This document shows positions 8,043 through 17,369 of a stretch of 64,000 nucleotides of DNA, in pieces. The number at the start of each line of letters is the position of its first letter. Positions within the stretch are counted from its first letter, which is position 1. Position numbers and translations under genes: made by a program. Source of the stretch: Clostridium mobile (GTDB lineage Bacteria; Bacillota; Clostridia; Clostridiales; Clostridiaceae); contig NZ_JAHLQF010000005.1 in NCBI RefSeq assembly GCF_018918285.1, positions 62,001 through 126,000 on the forward strand, read 5' to 3'. Below the pieces are notes generated by a model. The model did not search any database. It was not told where the DNA came from and worked only from the letters and a program-made list of their open reading frames with translations.

Positions 8043-9311
8043 TTGAAAAAAAGATTAATTACTAAAATATCACTATTTATTGTATTTGTGGTTTTTATTA
8101 CTATATTTCCAAGGAAATCTATAGTTCACGGAATGGAGGAATCTACTGATGCTGAGGTACGAGCTGTTTGGATGACAACTGTTCACAATATAGATTGGCC
8201 TTCAAATAAACATTATAAAAATATAAAGGCACAAAAATCAACTTTAGTGGAAAATATGAAATTTATTCAAGAAAATAATATGAATACTGTATTCTTTCAA
8301 GTTAGGGGAATGGGAGATGCCTTATTTCCATCTTCTTATGCCCCATGGTCAAAATATTTAACAGGAACCTTAGGAAAAAATCCTGGATATGATCCGTTAA
8401 AATTTGCCTTAGATGAAGCTCATCGTAGAAATTTAGAATTTCATGCTTGGTTTAATCCTTTTAGAATCGATAGTAATGCTAAATACTTTAATAAGCAGAA
8501 CTATATAAATAGTCTGCCTAAAGGTAGTCCATTAAAAAATAATCCTAATTGGATAATTAAATATGGAAACTATCACTGGTTAGATATAGGTGTTCCACAA
8601 GCTCGAAATTATGCAATAAATACTATACTAGAGGTTGTTAAAAACTATGATATTGACGGTGTTCACATAGATGATTATTTTTATCCTTATCCTGAAAAAG
8701 GAATTGTTTTTCAGGATAGTCATACATATGCGCAGTACGGTAAAGAATACTCTTCGATAGCTGATTGGAGAAGAGATAATGTAAATAAATTTATAAAAGA
8801 ACTCAACAATAGAATAAAAGAAATAAAGCCTCATGTAAAGTTTGGAATTAGCCCTTTTGGTATATGGAGAAATGGAACTTCTTTTGGAGGATCACCTACT
8901 ACTGGATTAAGTAGCTACGACGCTATATATACAGATTCAAAAAAATGGATTGACGAAGAATGGATTGATTATATTGTTCCTCAAATATATTGGGAATTTC
9001 AAAATAAGCACTCTCCTTATGCTACACTAGTTGATTGGTGGTCAAAGCAAGTTGAAGATAAAAATGTTCACTTATATATTGGACATGCTGCCTATAAACT
9101 AGGAGATGTAAAATCTTACGGTCAGGCATGGGGTAAAAGAGATGAGATTATAAATCAAGTTAAATATGCAAGAAGTAATAAAAATGTTAAAGGTGAAAGT
9201 TTTTTTAGCTTAAGAGACTTAAAGGCAAACAAATTAGGAATTAAAAATATGTTAAAAACTTTTTATCCTACAAAAGTAAAAACTCCTCAGATGCATTGGC
9301 ATGACAAATAA
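8043..9311 (+). CDS. GHL10/YngK-like glycosyl hydrolase family protein, secreted
   Basis: A 422-residue protein with TTG start behind GGAG. An N-terminal hydrophobic segment (residues about 8-24) acts as signal or anchor. The body is the GHL10 (former DUF187) TIM-barrel: RAVWMTTVHNIDWPS opens it, with FFQVRGMGDALFPS, FHAWFNPFR, DGVHIDDYFYPYP and YIVPQIYWEFQ as the conserved strand ends. Asp in HIDDYF and Glu in WEFQ are candidates for acid/base catalysis. Relatives are thought to act on cell-wall or capsule glycans. It ends without the extra C-terminal domains of longer members. Substrate unknown. Confidence 0.85.
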   Translation: MKKRLITKISLFIVFVVFITIFPRKSIVHGMEESTDAEVRAVWMTTVHNIDWPSNKHYKNIKAQKSTLVENMKFIQENNMNTVFFQVRGMGDALFPSSYAPWSKYLTGTLGKNPGYDPLKFALDEAHRRNLEFHAWFNPFRIDSNAKYFNKQNYINSLPKGSPLKNNPNWIIKYGNYHWLDIGVPQARNYAINTILEVVKNYDIDGVHIDDYFYPYPEKGIVFQDSHTYAQYGKEYSSIADWRRDNVNKFIKELNNRIKEIKPHVKFGISPFGIWRNGTSFGGSPTTGLSSYDAIYTDSKKWIDEEWIDYIVPQIYWEFQNKHSPYATLVDWWSKQVEDKNVHLYIGHAAYKLGDVKSYGQAWGKRDEIINQVKYARSNKNVKGESFFSLRDLKANKLGIKNMLKTFYPTKVKTPQMHWHDK

Positions 9312-9326
9312 TCTTAAAATCAAGAT

Positions 9327-9388
9327 AACCCCGTTAAGCAATTACAGTAAATAACTGTTACAAAGTTTACTTAGCGGGGTAGTTTTTA
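9327..9388 (+). terminator. Terminator after the GHL10 gene
   Basis: ACCCCGTTAAG (9328-9338) pairs with CTTAGCGGGGT (9370-9380) around a long loop, followed by AGTTTTTATTTT. Confidence 0.65.
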
Positions 9389-9464
9389 TTTTAAATAATA
9401 TGTTTTTAAAATAAAAATCTTTATAAAATTATTATATAATTCCTAAATTTTTATTAATCAATAA

Positions 9465-10022
9465 TTAGCTTAAGCTATACAAGCAATCAAATCTATAGTA
9501 ATCATTAATAAATCCTTCGTACATCATTTCCTTATTTTTAACTTTAAGCAAGTCCTCTGCTCTAATTAGTTCAGGGATTTTATTAGAATCATAAATGCTA
9601 CTTCTAATTAATATTTCAGAGACAAATTGTGAACAAAAATAATAATTTTGTCTTTTAAAAGGTTTGTTTAGTAATACTCCAAACAATCCTAAGAAATTAT
9701 ATCTATATTTATGTTTTTCTGTTAAAAAAATTTCTACTTCTCTCTTAAGAGAATTGTACTGTTCCTCAGTAACAGGTACTCTATATATTAAGCATTCACT
9801 TCTCCTAAATTTTCTATAAACTCCACCATATAAGCTTTCTTCAACTAATCCTCCCGAAAAAGGATTATTAGGGTTAGTCCTGCCAAAAGAATACATCTTT
9901 CTAAAGCTGCTATCAAAGCTAACTGATGCATGTACATATTTAGTTTCAGAGAAAGCACCTATTGCCTGTGAGAGCCATGTTCCTGTTCTTGTAAAAATTA
10001 AATAAATATATTTGCTATCCAT
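9465..10022 (-). CDS. Permuted papain-like (YiiX/C92-type) hypothetical protein
   Basis: A 185-residue protein without signal peptide. The layout fits permuted NlpC/P60-papain enzymes of the YiiX type: an early histidine in KYVHASVSF and a late cysteine in YYFCSQFVSE, with a hydrophobic glycine-rich helix (YNFLGLFGVL) before the Cys. Such enzymes hydrolyse amide or thioester bonds, for example on lipids or peptides. The actual substrate is unknown. It stands alone, divergent from recQ. Confidence 0.6.
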   Translation of the reverse strand: MDSKYIYLIFTRTGTWLSQAIGAFSETKYVHASVSFDSSFRKMYSFGRTNPNNPFSGGLVEESLYGGVYRKFRRSECLIYRVPVTEEQYNSLKREVEIFLTEKHKYRYNFLGLFGVLLNKPFKRQNYYFCSQFVSEILIRSSIYDSNKIPELIRAEDLLKVKNKEMMYEGFINDYYRFDCLYSLS

Positions 10023-10420
10023 GTCATCATACTAAGCTCCTTTATATTTTTAATATATTCGTTTACGTATTTTATTATCCATTTACGTATCTTATTATCC
10101 ATTATAGAATACAAACCTTAATCTATCATGAAGTAAATATTATATTTTCCTTAAAAAATTATAATGTTTATTAGAATTTCAAAAATTTATGGATTAAAAT
10201 AAAAGATTAGAAATGTTATTGAAATAAGGAAATGAATGTATCTCTAATAAAATTAACATAAACATTAAGTGTTTTCATTATTTTATCATAAATAATGGAT
10301 ACTACCAACTACTATTAATGGAGCTAATAGAATAGTTGCAAACAGTTTAAAATTATCTCATTAGGATAGTATTAGAATGTGTTACAATATAATTAACATG
10401 TTATGTTAGGAGTGAATTAA
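10023..10420. other. 398-bp AT-rich divergent intergenic region
   Basis: It holds the promoters of the papain-like gene (minus) and recQ (plus). A short tandem duplication lies at about 10062-10102 (TTTACGTATTTTATTATCCA followed by TTTACGTATCTTATTATCCA). No open frame or RNA gene is supported. Confidence 0.5.
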
Positions 10421-12856
10421 TTGCTTAGCGAAGCTTTAGTTGCTTTAAATGAGTATTATGGATATAAGAATTTTAGAAAACCCCAAGAAGAGGTAATAAA
10501 AAGCATATTAGAAAATAGAGACACCGTAGCAATAATGCCTACAGGAGGAGGAAAATCTATTTGTTATCAAATACCATCTTTAATATTCAGTGGTATTACA
10601 GTTGTAATTTCCCCTCTTATTTCCCTTATGAAAGATCAGGTTGACGGCATAAAAGAATTAGGAATCAAATGTGACTACATTAACAGCTCTAGGAGCAATT
10701 CAGAGATTGAAGAAATATTATTTAATCTCTCATCAGATAGAATTAAACTATTATACATTGCTCCCGAGCGTCTTGAATCCCCAGCCTTTTGTGAACTTAT
10801 GAAGAATCTAAATATATCTCAAATCGCAATAGATGAGGCTCATTGTGTCTCCCAATGGGGTCATGATTTCAGAGGGAGTTATAAATACATATCTACTTTT
10901 ATAAAAACCCTAAATAAAAGACCTGTGGTTACAGCTTTTACAGCTACAGCAACTGACGAAGTACAGACTGATATAGTAAATCTATTAGGGCTTAATAATC
11001 CTAAAGTATTAGTATCAGGATTTGATAGGCCAAACCTAAAGATCTCTACATTAAAAGTTCCAGATAGAACAAAGTTTTTGCTCCAGTATGTAAAGGAAAA
11101 TAAAGATGATTCAGGGATTATCTATGCTGCTACAAGAAAAGATGTAGATAAAATTTACTCTTTGCTAGCTGATAATAATATAGAAGTTTCAAAGTATCAT
11201 GCAGGCTTATCTAATGAAGAACGAAAAAATAATCAAGAAAACTTTGTCTATGATAGAGCAAAAGTAATAGTAGCCACTAATGCTTTTGGAATGGGAATAG
11301 ACAAATCAAATGTTAGGTATGTAATGCATTATAATATGCCTAAAAACATAGAATCATATTATCAAGAAATAGGTAGAGCAGGCCGTGATGGTGAGAACAG
11401 TGAATGTATTTTATTATTTTCACCCCAAGATATAATAACTCAAAAATATCTTATTGAAACAAGCATTCAATCACCTATGAGAAAAGTAAATGAATATAAA
11501 AAACTTCAGCAGATAGTAGATTTTATTCATTATAATGATTGCTTAAGAAAGTATATCTTGAATTATTTTGGTGAGGATGTTTCCTATGATGAATGTAGCA
11601 ATTGTAGTAATTGCTTAATAGAAGGAGAAGTTGTAGATAAAACTCTAGATGCTCAAAAAGTTCTTTCTTGTATTTATAGGATGAAGCAGAGTTTCGGGGT
11701 TGGTATTGTTGTAGATGTGCTAAGAGGTTCCAGTCAACAGAAGATTCTACAATATAACTTTAATGAACTCTCTACATATGGGATAATGAAGGACTACTCT
11801 AAAGAAAATCTCAGTAATTTTATTAATACACTAATAGCCCATGGATATATAGATCTAAAGGATGGTAAATATCCAACTCTCTTATTAAATATGGAATCAA
11901 TGAAAATATTAAAGAATGAGAAGAAAGTGCTGTTAAAAGAGATAAATAAGGTTGAAAAAATAAGTGTTAATAACAACCTTTTTGAAATCTTAAGAGAATT
12001 AAGGGCAGAGATTTCAAAGTCCGAAGGAGTTCCCCCTTATGTTATTTTTCATGATAATACTTTAAGAGAAATGAGTAGTAAATATCCTAAAACTGAAGAG
12101 GATATGATGAATATCTCTGGGATTGGTAAGGTAAAGTTTGAACGATATGGCGAATTGTTTTTAAACAAAATAATAACTTATGTAGGCGATAACAATATTA
12201 ACCTTAGTTCAAGCTTTAATGAGGAAAATAAAGATATATTTGAAGTGGCTACTGATATGAATTTGTACACTAGATTAAAAGATGTTAGAAATAAAATTGC
12301 TAAAAAAGAAAATATTCATTTTACTAGAATTTTTTCTATAAATACATTGAAAGAAATGAGTGGAAGATACCCCCTTTGCCAGGAACATTTATTGGATATA
12401 TCAGGTGTTGGCCCTATAAAATTTGAAAAATACGGTGATTCATTTTTAGAAGTTATTAAAGAATATTTGGATGAATTTAATATAATTCCTCATTGGATTC
12501 ATAAAGGAAAATCTAGATTGATTATAGATGGAGAAACTAGAAAAAATAATGAAATTGCTATAGATATGCTTAAGGAAGGTAGGAGCATAGAAGAGATTAG
12601 TGATGAATTAGAATGCTCTATTGGAACTATAATGGGATATATACTTAAATTCATACAGGAAGGTAATGATTTAGATATTAATTTAGATTTAAAACAATAC
12701 TATAATGATGAAGAAAAAAACGTTATTTTAAAAATAATTAGTGAGTTAGAGAATAGTGATTATAAGTTCATTAAAAATAGACTTCCTGAAAACTTTAATT
12801 ATGAAACTGTTATGGCAGTAATATTAGAATTTCATATATATCAATATAAAAAATAA
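10421..12856 (+). CDS. recQ: ATP-dependent DNA helicase RecQ
   Basis: An 811-residue protein with TTG start behind TAGGAG. Helicase core residues 1-340: Walker A TGGGKS with K45, DEAH at 138-141, and the helicase C-terminal lobe with QEIGRAGRDG. The zinc-binding subdomain is CLRKYIL...CSNCSNC, followed by a winged-helix RQC region. Next come two HRDC-like domains, about 520-590 and 610-685, both ending in the ISGxGxxKFExYG pattern, then a C-terminal HTH-like segment (GRSIEEISDELECSIGTI). RecQ unwinds 3'-5' during recombination repair. The double HRDC and HTH tail make it longer than the 610-residue E. coli enzyme. Confidence 0.95.
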   Translation: MLSEALVALNEYYGYKNFRKPQEEVIKSILENRDTVAIMPTGGGKSICYQIPSLIFSGITVVISPLISLMKDQVDGIKELGIKCDYINSSRSNSEIEEILFNLSSDRIKLLYIAPERLESPAFCELMKNLNISQIAIDEAHCVSQWGHDFRGSYKYISTFIKTLNKRPVVTAFTATATDEVQTDIVNLLGLNNPKVLVSGFDRPNLKISTLKVPDRTKFLLQYVKENKDDSGIIYAATRKDVDKIYSLLADNNIEVSKYHAGLSNEERKNNQENFVYDRAKVIVATNAFGMGIDKSNVRYVMHYNMPKNIESYYQEIGRAGRDGENSECILLFSPQDIITQKYLIETSIQSPMRKVNEYKKLQQIVDFIHYNDCLRKYILNYFGEDVSYDECSNCSNCLIEGEVVDKTLDAQKVLSCIYRMKQSFGVGIVVDVLRGSSQQKILQYNFNELSTYGIMKDYSKENLSNFINTLIAHGYIDLKDGKYPTLLLNMESMKILKNEKKVLLKEINKVEKISVNNNLFEILRELRAEISKSEGVPPYVIFHDNTLREMSSKYPKTEEDMMNISGIGKVKFERYGELFLNKIITYVGDNNINLSSSFNEENKDIFEVATDMNLYTRLKDVRNKIAKKENIHFTRIFSINTLKEMSGRYPLCQEHLLDISGVGPIKFEKYGDSFLEVIKEYLDEFNIIPHWIHKGKSRLIIDGETRKNNEIAIDMLKEGRSIEEISDELECSIGTIMGYILKFIQEGNDLDINLDLKQYYNDEEKNVILKIISELENSDYKFIKNRLPENFNYETVMAVILEFHIYQYKK

Positions 12857-12864
12857 TTATAATT

Positions 12865-12900
12865 AAGGGATAGAATCTTACTTTTAAAATTCTATCCCTT
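12865..12900. terminator. Bidirectional terminator between recQ and the histidine kinase
   Basis: A 12-bp perfect stem AAGGGATAGAAT / ATTCTATCCCTT. On the minus strand it is followed by TTAATTATAATTATTTTTT; the plus-strand T-tract is weak. Confidence 0.6.
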
Positions 12901-12967
12901 GCTTTATGAAATAATATTACATAATTTGCATCTTTAAAATTGCAAAGACTATAGGTGTGAAAATCAC

Positions 12968-14227
12968 TCATTTACAAAATATTACCATAACTTTAAAAAG
13001 ATCTCCATCTATTTCTATCTCTAGCTTGCCTCCCTGCATTTCCACAATGCTTTTAGTAATAGCTAGTCCTAGCCCTGATCCTTCTGTATTTCTTGATTTA
13101 TCTCCTCTTTTAAATCTATCAAATATCTCTTCTACATTAAAATCCATCTCATAGGCTGAAACATTCTTTATAGTAAAAATTATATTATGTTCTTTATCTT
13201 CTAAATCTATATATACTCTTGTATTAGGTTGAGAATATTTTAAAGCATTATTTATTAAGTTTTCAAATACTCTCCATGTTTTTTTTCCATCTAGATATGT
13301 ATGTATTTTTTCATTGCCCAAGTTAATTTTAAATGTTAAAGGTGATTTTTTAATTTTTTCATCAAATTCAGCAAGAGCTTGATTAGCTAAGGAAACTATA
13401 TCCACTAATTCAACGTTAAGTTCTACAGATCCACTAGCAATTTTAGAAGCTTCAAATAAATCATCTATAAGTATTTTTAATCTTTGAGTTTTTCTATCTA
13501 AGACCCCTATATATCCTTCTATCTCATCCTTAGATAAATTCTCTCTCTTAAGCAAATCTACATAATTTATTATAGAAGTTAAAGGAGTTTTTAAGTCATG
13601 AGATACATTAGTTATAAGTTCAGATTTTAATCTTTCACTTTTCATTTCACTTTCAAGGGAATTCTTAAATCCTTGTTTCATATTATTTATATTGTAGGCA
13701 AGCCTTGATAGCATTCCTTTTTCTTCCTCTTCAATTGTATAATTTAAATTACCCGAAACTATTTCATCTGTACCTTTAATTATTCTATTTAAACTACTTA
13801 TCTTTTTTAATATATAGTATGGTATTACTAATAGATAGTATAAAGCATATAATAGTGAAATAAACAAAAGATAACTATTGTAATCCTCTAGCGATAAATA
13901 TCCAATTACTATAGCCATACCGAAGAGTATTGTAAGCATAATAATAAAAGTTGTTTTAAACATAATACTCTTAATTATAAAGCTGTCTTTAACAGTGGTT
14001 CTAATTGTATTAATTACGCCCTTTTCCCATTTAACCTTTCTTTCCTTCCTATTGTCTACTAACTTTATTATGTCTAATATATTTAATGTATTTAATATAA
14101 TACATAACATTAATAATACAACAAATGTAATCTTTATAAAGTTCTTTATACCTAACCTATCTATAAAAACTATTATAGCTATTATAGATATTACTGCAGA
14201 ATATTCATTTTTCCACTTTATATCCAA
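12968..14227 (-). CDS. Sensor histidine kinase
   Basis: A 419-residue protein. Four hydrophobic segments lie within the first 150 residues, with almost no extracellular loop, then a HAMP-like linker and a HisKA domain with phospho-acceptor H210 (NVSHDLKTPLT). The HATPase domain has the N-box ENLINNALKYS and the G-box GSGLGLAI. It overlaps the 3' end of the upstream response-regulator gene by 23 nt, showing translational coupling. The lack of a sensor domain suggests intramembrane sensing, as in kinases that detect envelope stress or antibiotics. The stimulus is unknown. Confidence 0.92.
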   Translation of the reverse strand: MDIKWKNEYSAVISIIAIIVFIDRLGIKNFIKITFVVLLMLCIILNTLNILDIIKLVDNRKERKVKWEKGVINTIRTTVKDSFIIKSIMFKTTFIIMLTILFGMAIVIGYLSLEDYNSYLLFISLLYALYYLLVIPYYILKKISSLNRIIKGTDEIVSGNLNYTIEEEEKGMLSRLAYNINNMKQGFKNSLESEMKSERLKSELITNVSHDLKTPLTSIINYVDLLKRENLSKDEIEGYIGVLDRKTQRLKILIDDLFEASKIASGSVELNVELVDIVSLANQALAEFDEKIKKSPLTFKINLGNEKIHTYLDGKKTWRVFENLINNALKYSQPNTRVYIDLEDKEHNIIFTIKNVSAYEMDFNVEEIFDRFKRGDKSRNTEGSGLGLAITKSIVEMQGGKLEIEIDGDLFKVMVIFCK

Positions 14228-14897
14228 TTCCCCACACCACCTTTAAATATTTAGGTTCCTTTGGATTAATCTCTATCTTTTCTCTAATTCTTCTAATATG
14301 TACTGCTACAATATTTTCTGCATTAAAAAAAGGTTCCTTCCAAACTTTTTCATATATTTCATCAATAGAAAAAACCCTTCCCTTATTCTCCATAAGCAAT
14401 TCTAATATTTTATATTCTGTAGGAGTTAATCGTATTTCTTCCTCATCTACAGTGACCATTTTTGTAGATTTATTTAATATGAGTCCATCAATCCTTATTT
14501 CTTCTTTTTTAATTTCGTATCCTTTAAAATTAATATATCTTCTGAGCTGTGATTTTACCCTAGCTACAAGCTCTAATGGATTAAAAGGCTTAGTTATATA
14601 ATCATCTGCTCCAACATTAAGTCCTAATATTTTATCTGTATCTTCAGATTTTGCAGATAGCATTATTATAGGAATATCTTTATTCTCTCTTATTTTAAAA
14701 GTTGCCTTTATTCCATCCATTCTAGGCATCATAATATCTAAAATTATAAGATGTATATCTTGTTGCTGAATAATATCTAAAGCCTCTATGCCATCTTTGG
14801 CTTTAAAAACAAATATATCTTCACTTTTTAAATATATTTCTATAGCATCTCTTATTTCATCTTCATCATCTACTACCAAAACATTGTATTTTTCCAT
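14205..14897 (-). CDS. OmpR/PhoB-family response regulator
   Basis: A 230-residue protein. The receiver domain (1-120) has acidic pocket D10-D11, phosphorylation site D54 (LDIMMPRMDG) and the KPF lysine. The winged-helix effector domain (135-230) includes RLTPTEYKILELLMENKGRV and VAVHIRRIREKIE. It is partner of the overlapping histidine kinase. A 14-bp inverted repeat about 100 bp upstream is a candidate autoregulatory site. Confidence 0.94.
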   Translation of the reverse strand: MEKYNVLVVDDEDEIRDAIEIYLKSEDIFVFKAKDGIEALDIIQQQDIHLIILDIMMPRMDGIKATFKIRENKDIPIIMLSAKSEDTDKILGLNVGADDYITKPFNPLELVARVKSQLRRYINFKGYEIKKEEIRIDGLILNKSTKMVTVDEEEIRLTPTEYKILELLMENKGRVFSIDEIYEKVWKEPFFNAENIVAVHIRRIREKIEINPKEPKYLKVVWGIGYKVEK

Positions 14898-14995
14898 AAA
14901 ATTCTCCCCTTTCCTTAGATATTATACCATGTGCATAAGCTCCTCATTAGACTTCAACTATATTTTAGATAATAACTATTACAAATAATCAATCA

Positions 14996-15036
14996 AAATT
15001 CTTACAAATATATTAAGAATAAATTTGTAAGAATTT
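14996..15036. promoter_or_regulatory. 14-bp inverted repeat upstream of the two-component operon
   Basis: AAATTCTTACAAAT (14996-15009) and ATTTGTAAGAATTT (15023-15036) form perfect arms with a 13-nt spacer. A further TTACAAAT at 14979-14986 is a direct repeat of the left arm core, 23 nt away. It lies between the response regulator and the TraX-like gene and could be the regulator's binding site (inferred). Confidence 0.4.
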
Positions 15037-15131
15037 GATGCAATTTATTTTAATGCTTATAGCAAAATAGCTTATAAAATAATATATAATTAAAATATAC
15101 TAAAACTATTCATACTAGGAGGATCATTGGA

Positions 15132-15983
15132 ATGTTAAATAGATTTCAACTTAAATTGTTAATGTTATTTTTTATGCTGTTAGATCATATAGGCAGTTTT
15201 ATTCCCAACACTCCCATTTGGTTAAATTACATTGGTAGAGTAGTTGCTCCTGTGTTTTTCTATTTACTTATAGACGGCTATTTCTATACTAGAAATAAAA
15301 ATAATTATGCCAAAAGACTTTTTATAGCCGCTGGCATAATGGTTATAGGTAATACATTTTTCTCTATATTATTTCCCCAAGGAAATCAATCAATAAATTT
15401 TAATACTTACATAGTTTTTTTAGCCTTCATAATATTACTTTTAATAGATATTTATTTTCTATGGAAATCTTCTGAGCAGAATAAAGATAGGATGATATTG
15501 AGTGCTTCTATTTTTGCCATAATTCCTGTAGTTCTCTCTGTAATTTTTCCAGATTTGAAAATTTTAAAAAATAATATATTTTTATCTATGGCTTTTTGCA
15601 TAATGTGGTTAATTTCTATGGAGGAAAATGCTATAAAAAATAGTTCCCTAGGTAAATTTAGAACCATAGTCATATTTTTTCTTTCACTGTTTACAGAAGC
15701 AAGCATTCTAGGCTTAGCTATGACATATATCTTTTATAAGTATAGAGAAAATAACAATGCTTTAATTATTTATTATTGTATATTATCATTATTTTTTGGC
15801 ATGGGTAATTTAAGTTACCAAGGGTTATTTTACGAAAATATTCAATGGATGATGATTTTTTCCATACCTTTCTTTTATATTTATAACGGTAAGAAAGGTA
15901 ATGATTTAAAATATCTTTTTTACTCTTTCTATCCAATCCATATATGGATATTGTATATAATTTCGTTCTTTATAGAAAAATAA
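15132..15983 (+). CDS. TraX family membrane protein
   Basis: A 283-residue membrane protein with about eight hydrophobic segments. The TraX signature is visible: KLLMLFFMLLDHIG near the N-terminus, NYIGRVVAPVFFYLLIDGY, and a C-terminal FYPIHIWILY. TraX of F plasmid acetylates pilin, and chromosomal Gram-positive members are thought to be acyltransferases acting at the membrane. There are no conjugation genes nearby, so this is a chromosomal homologue. ATG start behind AGGAGG. Confidence 0.85.
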   Translation: MLNRFQLKLLMLFFMLLDHIGSFIPNTPIWLNYIGRVVAPVFFYLLIDGYFYTRNKNNYAKRLFIAAGIMVIGNTFFSILFPQGNQSINFNTYIVFLAFIILLLIDIYFLWKSSEQNKDRMILSASIFAIIPVVLSVIFPDLKILKNNIFLSMAFCIMWLISMEENAIKNSSLGKFRTIVIFFLSLFTEASILGLAMTYIFYKYRENNNALIIYYCILSLFFGMGNLSYQGLFYENIQWMMIFSIPFFYIYNGKKGNDLKYLFYSFYPIHIWILYIISFFIEK

Positions 15984-15990
15984 ATTATTA

Positions 15991-16040
15991 AATATGGTGT
16001 AGTAAAATTCTACTACACCATATTGTTTTTCTTTTTTTAT
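15991..16040 (+). terminator. Strong terminator after the TraX-like gene
   Basis: A 14-bp perfect stem AATATGGTGTAGTA / TACTACACCATATT with a 6-nt loop, then GTTTTTCTTTTTTTATTTTT. Confidence 0.9.
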
Positions 16041-16057
16041 TTTTAATGTGTTTATGA

Positions 16058-16516
16058 CTACTTACATACGTCTATCCAGGTTCCATCTGTAATTTTTTCT
16101 AACTCTTCTAGACCTATCTTTACCGCTGAATTAGGCGAACCTGCAGCTGGATAAACGAAATCATAAACCTTTAGCGACTGATCTAAAAATACTTTTAATG
16201 AACTTTTCAAACCAAAAGGACAAACACCACCTACAGGATGGCCCGTTATGTCTAATACTTCTTCCGATGAGAGCATTTTGGCTTTAGCTGAAAAAACATC
16301 TTTAAATTTTCTATTATCTACTTTCATATCTCCTTTAGCCAAAATTAAGATTGTCTCATCCTTAATCCTAAAAGCCATTGTTTTAGCTATCCTTCCTGGT
16401 TCAACTTCTAGCGCCTTTGAAGCTAACTCTACAGTAGCGCTGCTCACATCAAACTCTAAAATTTCAAGATTAATTTTCTTACTTTTAAATTCTTCCTTAA
16501 CTGCTTCTATACCCAT
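16058..16516 (-). CDS. YbaK/EbsC-type Cys-tRNA(Pro)/aminoacyl-tRNA deacylase
   Basis: A 152-residue single-domain protein. Conserved editing-domain features: RIAKTMAFRI (catalytic Lys), ILAKGDMKVD, and the GGVCPFGL loop. Family members hydrolyse mischarged tRNA, most often Cys-tRNA(Pro). It acts as a free-standing proofreader in the cytoplasm. Single gene, with ATG start behind GGGGG. Substrate specificity inside the family is inferred. Confidence 0.88.
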   Translation of the reverse strand: MGIEAVKEEFKSKKINLEILEFDVSSATVELASKALEVEPGRIAKTMAFRIKDETILILAKGDMKVDNRKFKDVFSAKAKMLSSEEVLDITGHPVGGVCPFGLKSSLKVFLDQSLKVYDFVYPAAGSPNSAVKIGLEELEKITDGTWIDVCK

Positions 16517-16628
16517 TTTTATTAGCCCCCTTTAGCTATAAACTTTTAAACAATTATAGCATATTTACTTCTTTAAATTCATTATTTTCTGTCTTTGCTG
16601 TTATTTTAGCTTTTTTTATACTTTTTGT

Positions 16629-16657
16629 TTGCATTAAGTCAAAATTGATGATATTAT
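16629..16657 (+). promoter_or_regulatory. Sigma-A promoter of the acetate transporter gene
   Basis: TTGCAT (16629-16634), 17-bp spacer, TATTAT (16652-16657), about 43 bp before the ATG. Confidence 0.6.
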
Positions 16658-16699
16658 GTCGGTTGTGTCTATTTATAATTATATTTTTAGGAGGACTAT

Positions 16700-17317
16700 A
16701 TGAAATCAAACGAGACTCAAAATGTAAAAATTGTTACCGCTGATCCATCAGCTTTAGGCCTTTTAGGACTAGCTATGGTTACGTTAGTAGCTTCTACTCA
16801 GAAACTTGGAATTACTAGTGAAGTATCCCTTGTAATTCCTTGGGCAATTTTCTTAGGTGCATTTGCACAGTTATTTGCTTGTATCAATGATGCTAAAAAG
16901 AACAATGTCTTTGGAGCTACCGCTTTTGGTGGATATGCCTTCTTCTGGTTTGGTACTGCTACTTCTTGGTTAATACAAATGGGAGTATTCGGTGAAAAAC
17001 TAGCATCTACTGCTGATCCTAAACAACTTGGTTTTGCATTTATCGGTTATTTAATTTTTACTATTTATATGACTATAGGAGCGATGGAAACACATAAGGT
17101 ATTATTTATAATATTCTTCTTAATAACCCTTTTATTTTTAGGACTATCTTTAAGCTCCTTCCACATAGCTTATGGATTTTCAAGTAAACTGGCTGGTTAT
17201 TCAGAACTATTAATATCACTATTTTCATTTTATGGTTCTGCAGCATCAGTTTTAAATGCGCATTTTGAAAGAGAATTTTTACCTGTGGGAAAACCTTTCG
17301 GTATATTTAAAAAATAG
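16700..17317 (+). CDS. Acetate/succinate uptake transporter, GPR1/FUN34/YaaH family
   Basis: A 205-residue protein with six predicted membrane helices. The family signature NPxPLGL appears as DPSALGLLGLA at residues about 14-24; the substitution of Ala for Pro at the fifth position is worth noting. The AFFWFGTATSW and FLITLLFLGLSL segments match later helices. The E. coli homologue SatP takes up acetate and succinate with protons. Single gene with its own promoter and terminator. Confidence 0.9.
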   Translation: MKSNETQNVKIVTADPSALGLLGLAMVTLVASTQKLGITSEVSLVIPWAIFLGAFAQLFACINDAKKNNVFGATAFGGYAFFWFGTATSWLIQMGVFGEKLASTADPKQLGFAFIGYLIFTIYMTIGAMETHKVLFIIFFLITLLFLGLSLSSFHIAYGFSSKLAGYSELLISLFSFYGSAASVLNAHFEREFLPVGKPFGIFKK

Positions 17318-17341
17318 TTACATATTAATCATATAAAAACA

Positions 17342-17369
17342 AAAGTGTCCCTTATTATTGGGACACTTT
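17342..17369 (+). terminator. Terminator between the acetate transporter and hemerythrin genes
   Basis: Stem AAAGTGTCCC / GGGACACTTT with an 8-nt loop. It overlaps the 3' end of the convergent hemerythrin gene and may act in both directions. Confidence 0.7.
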
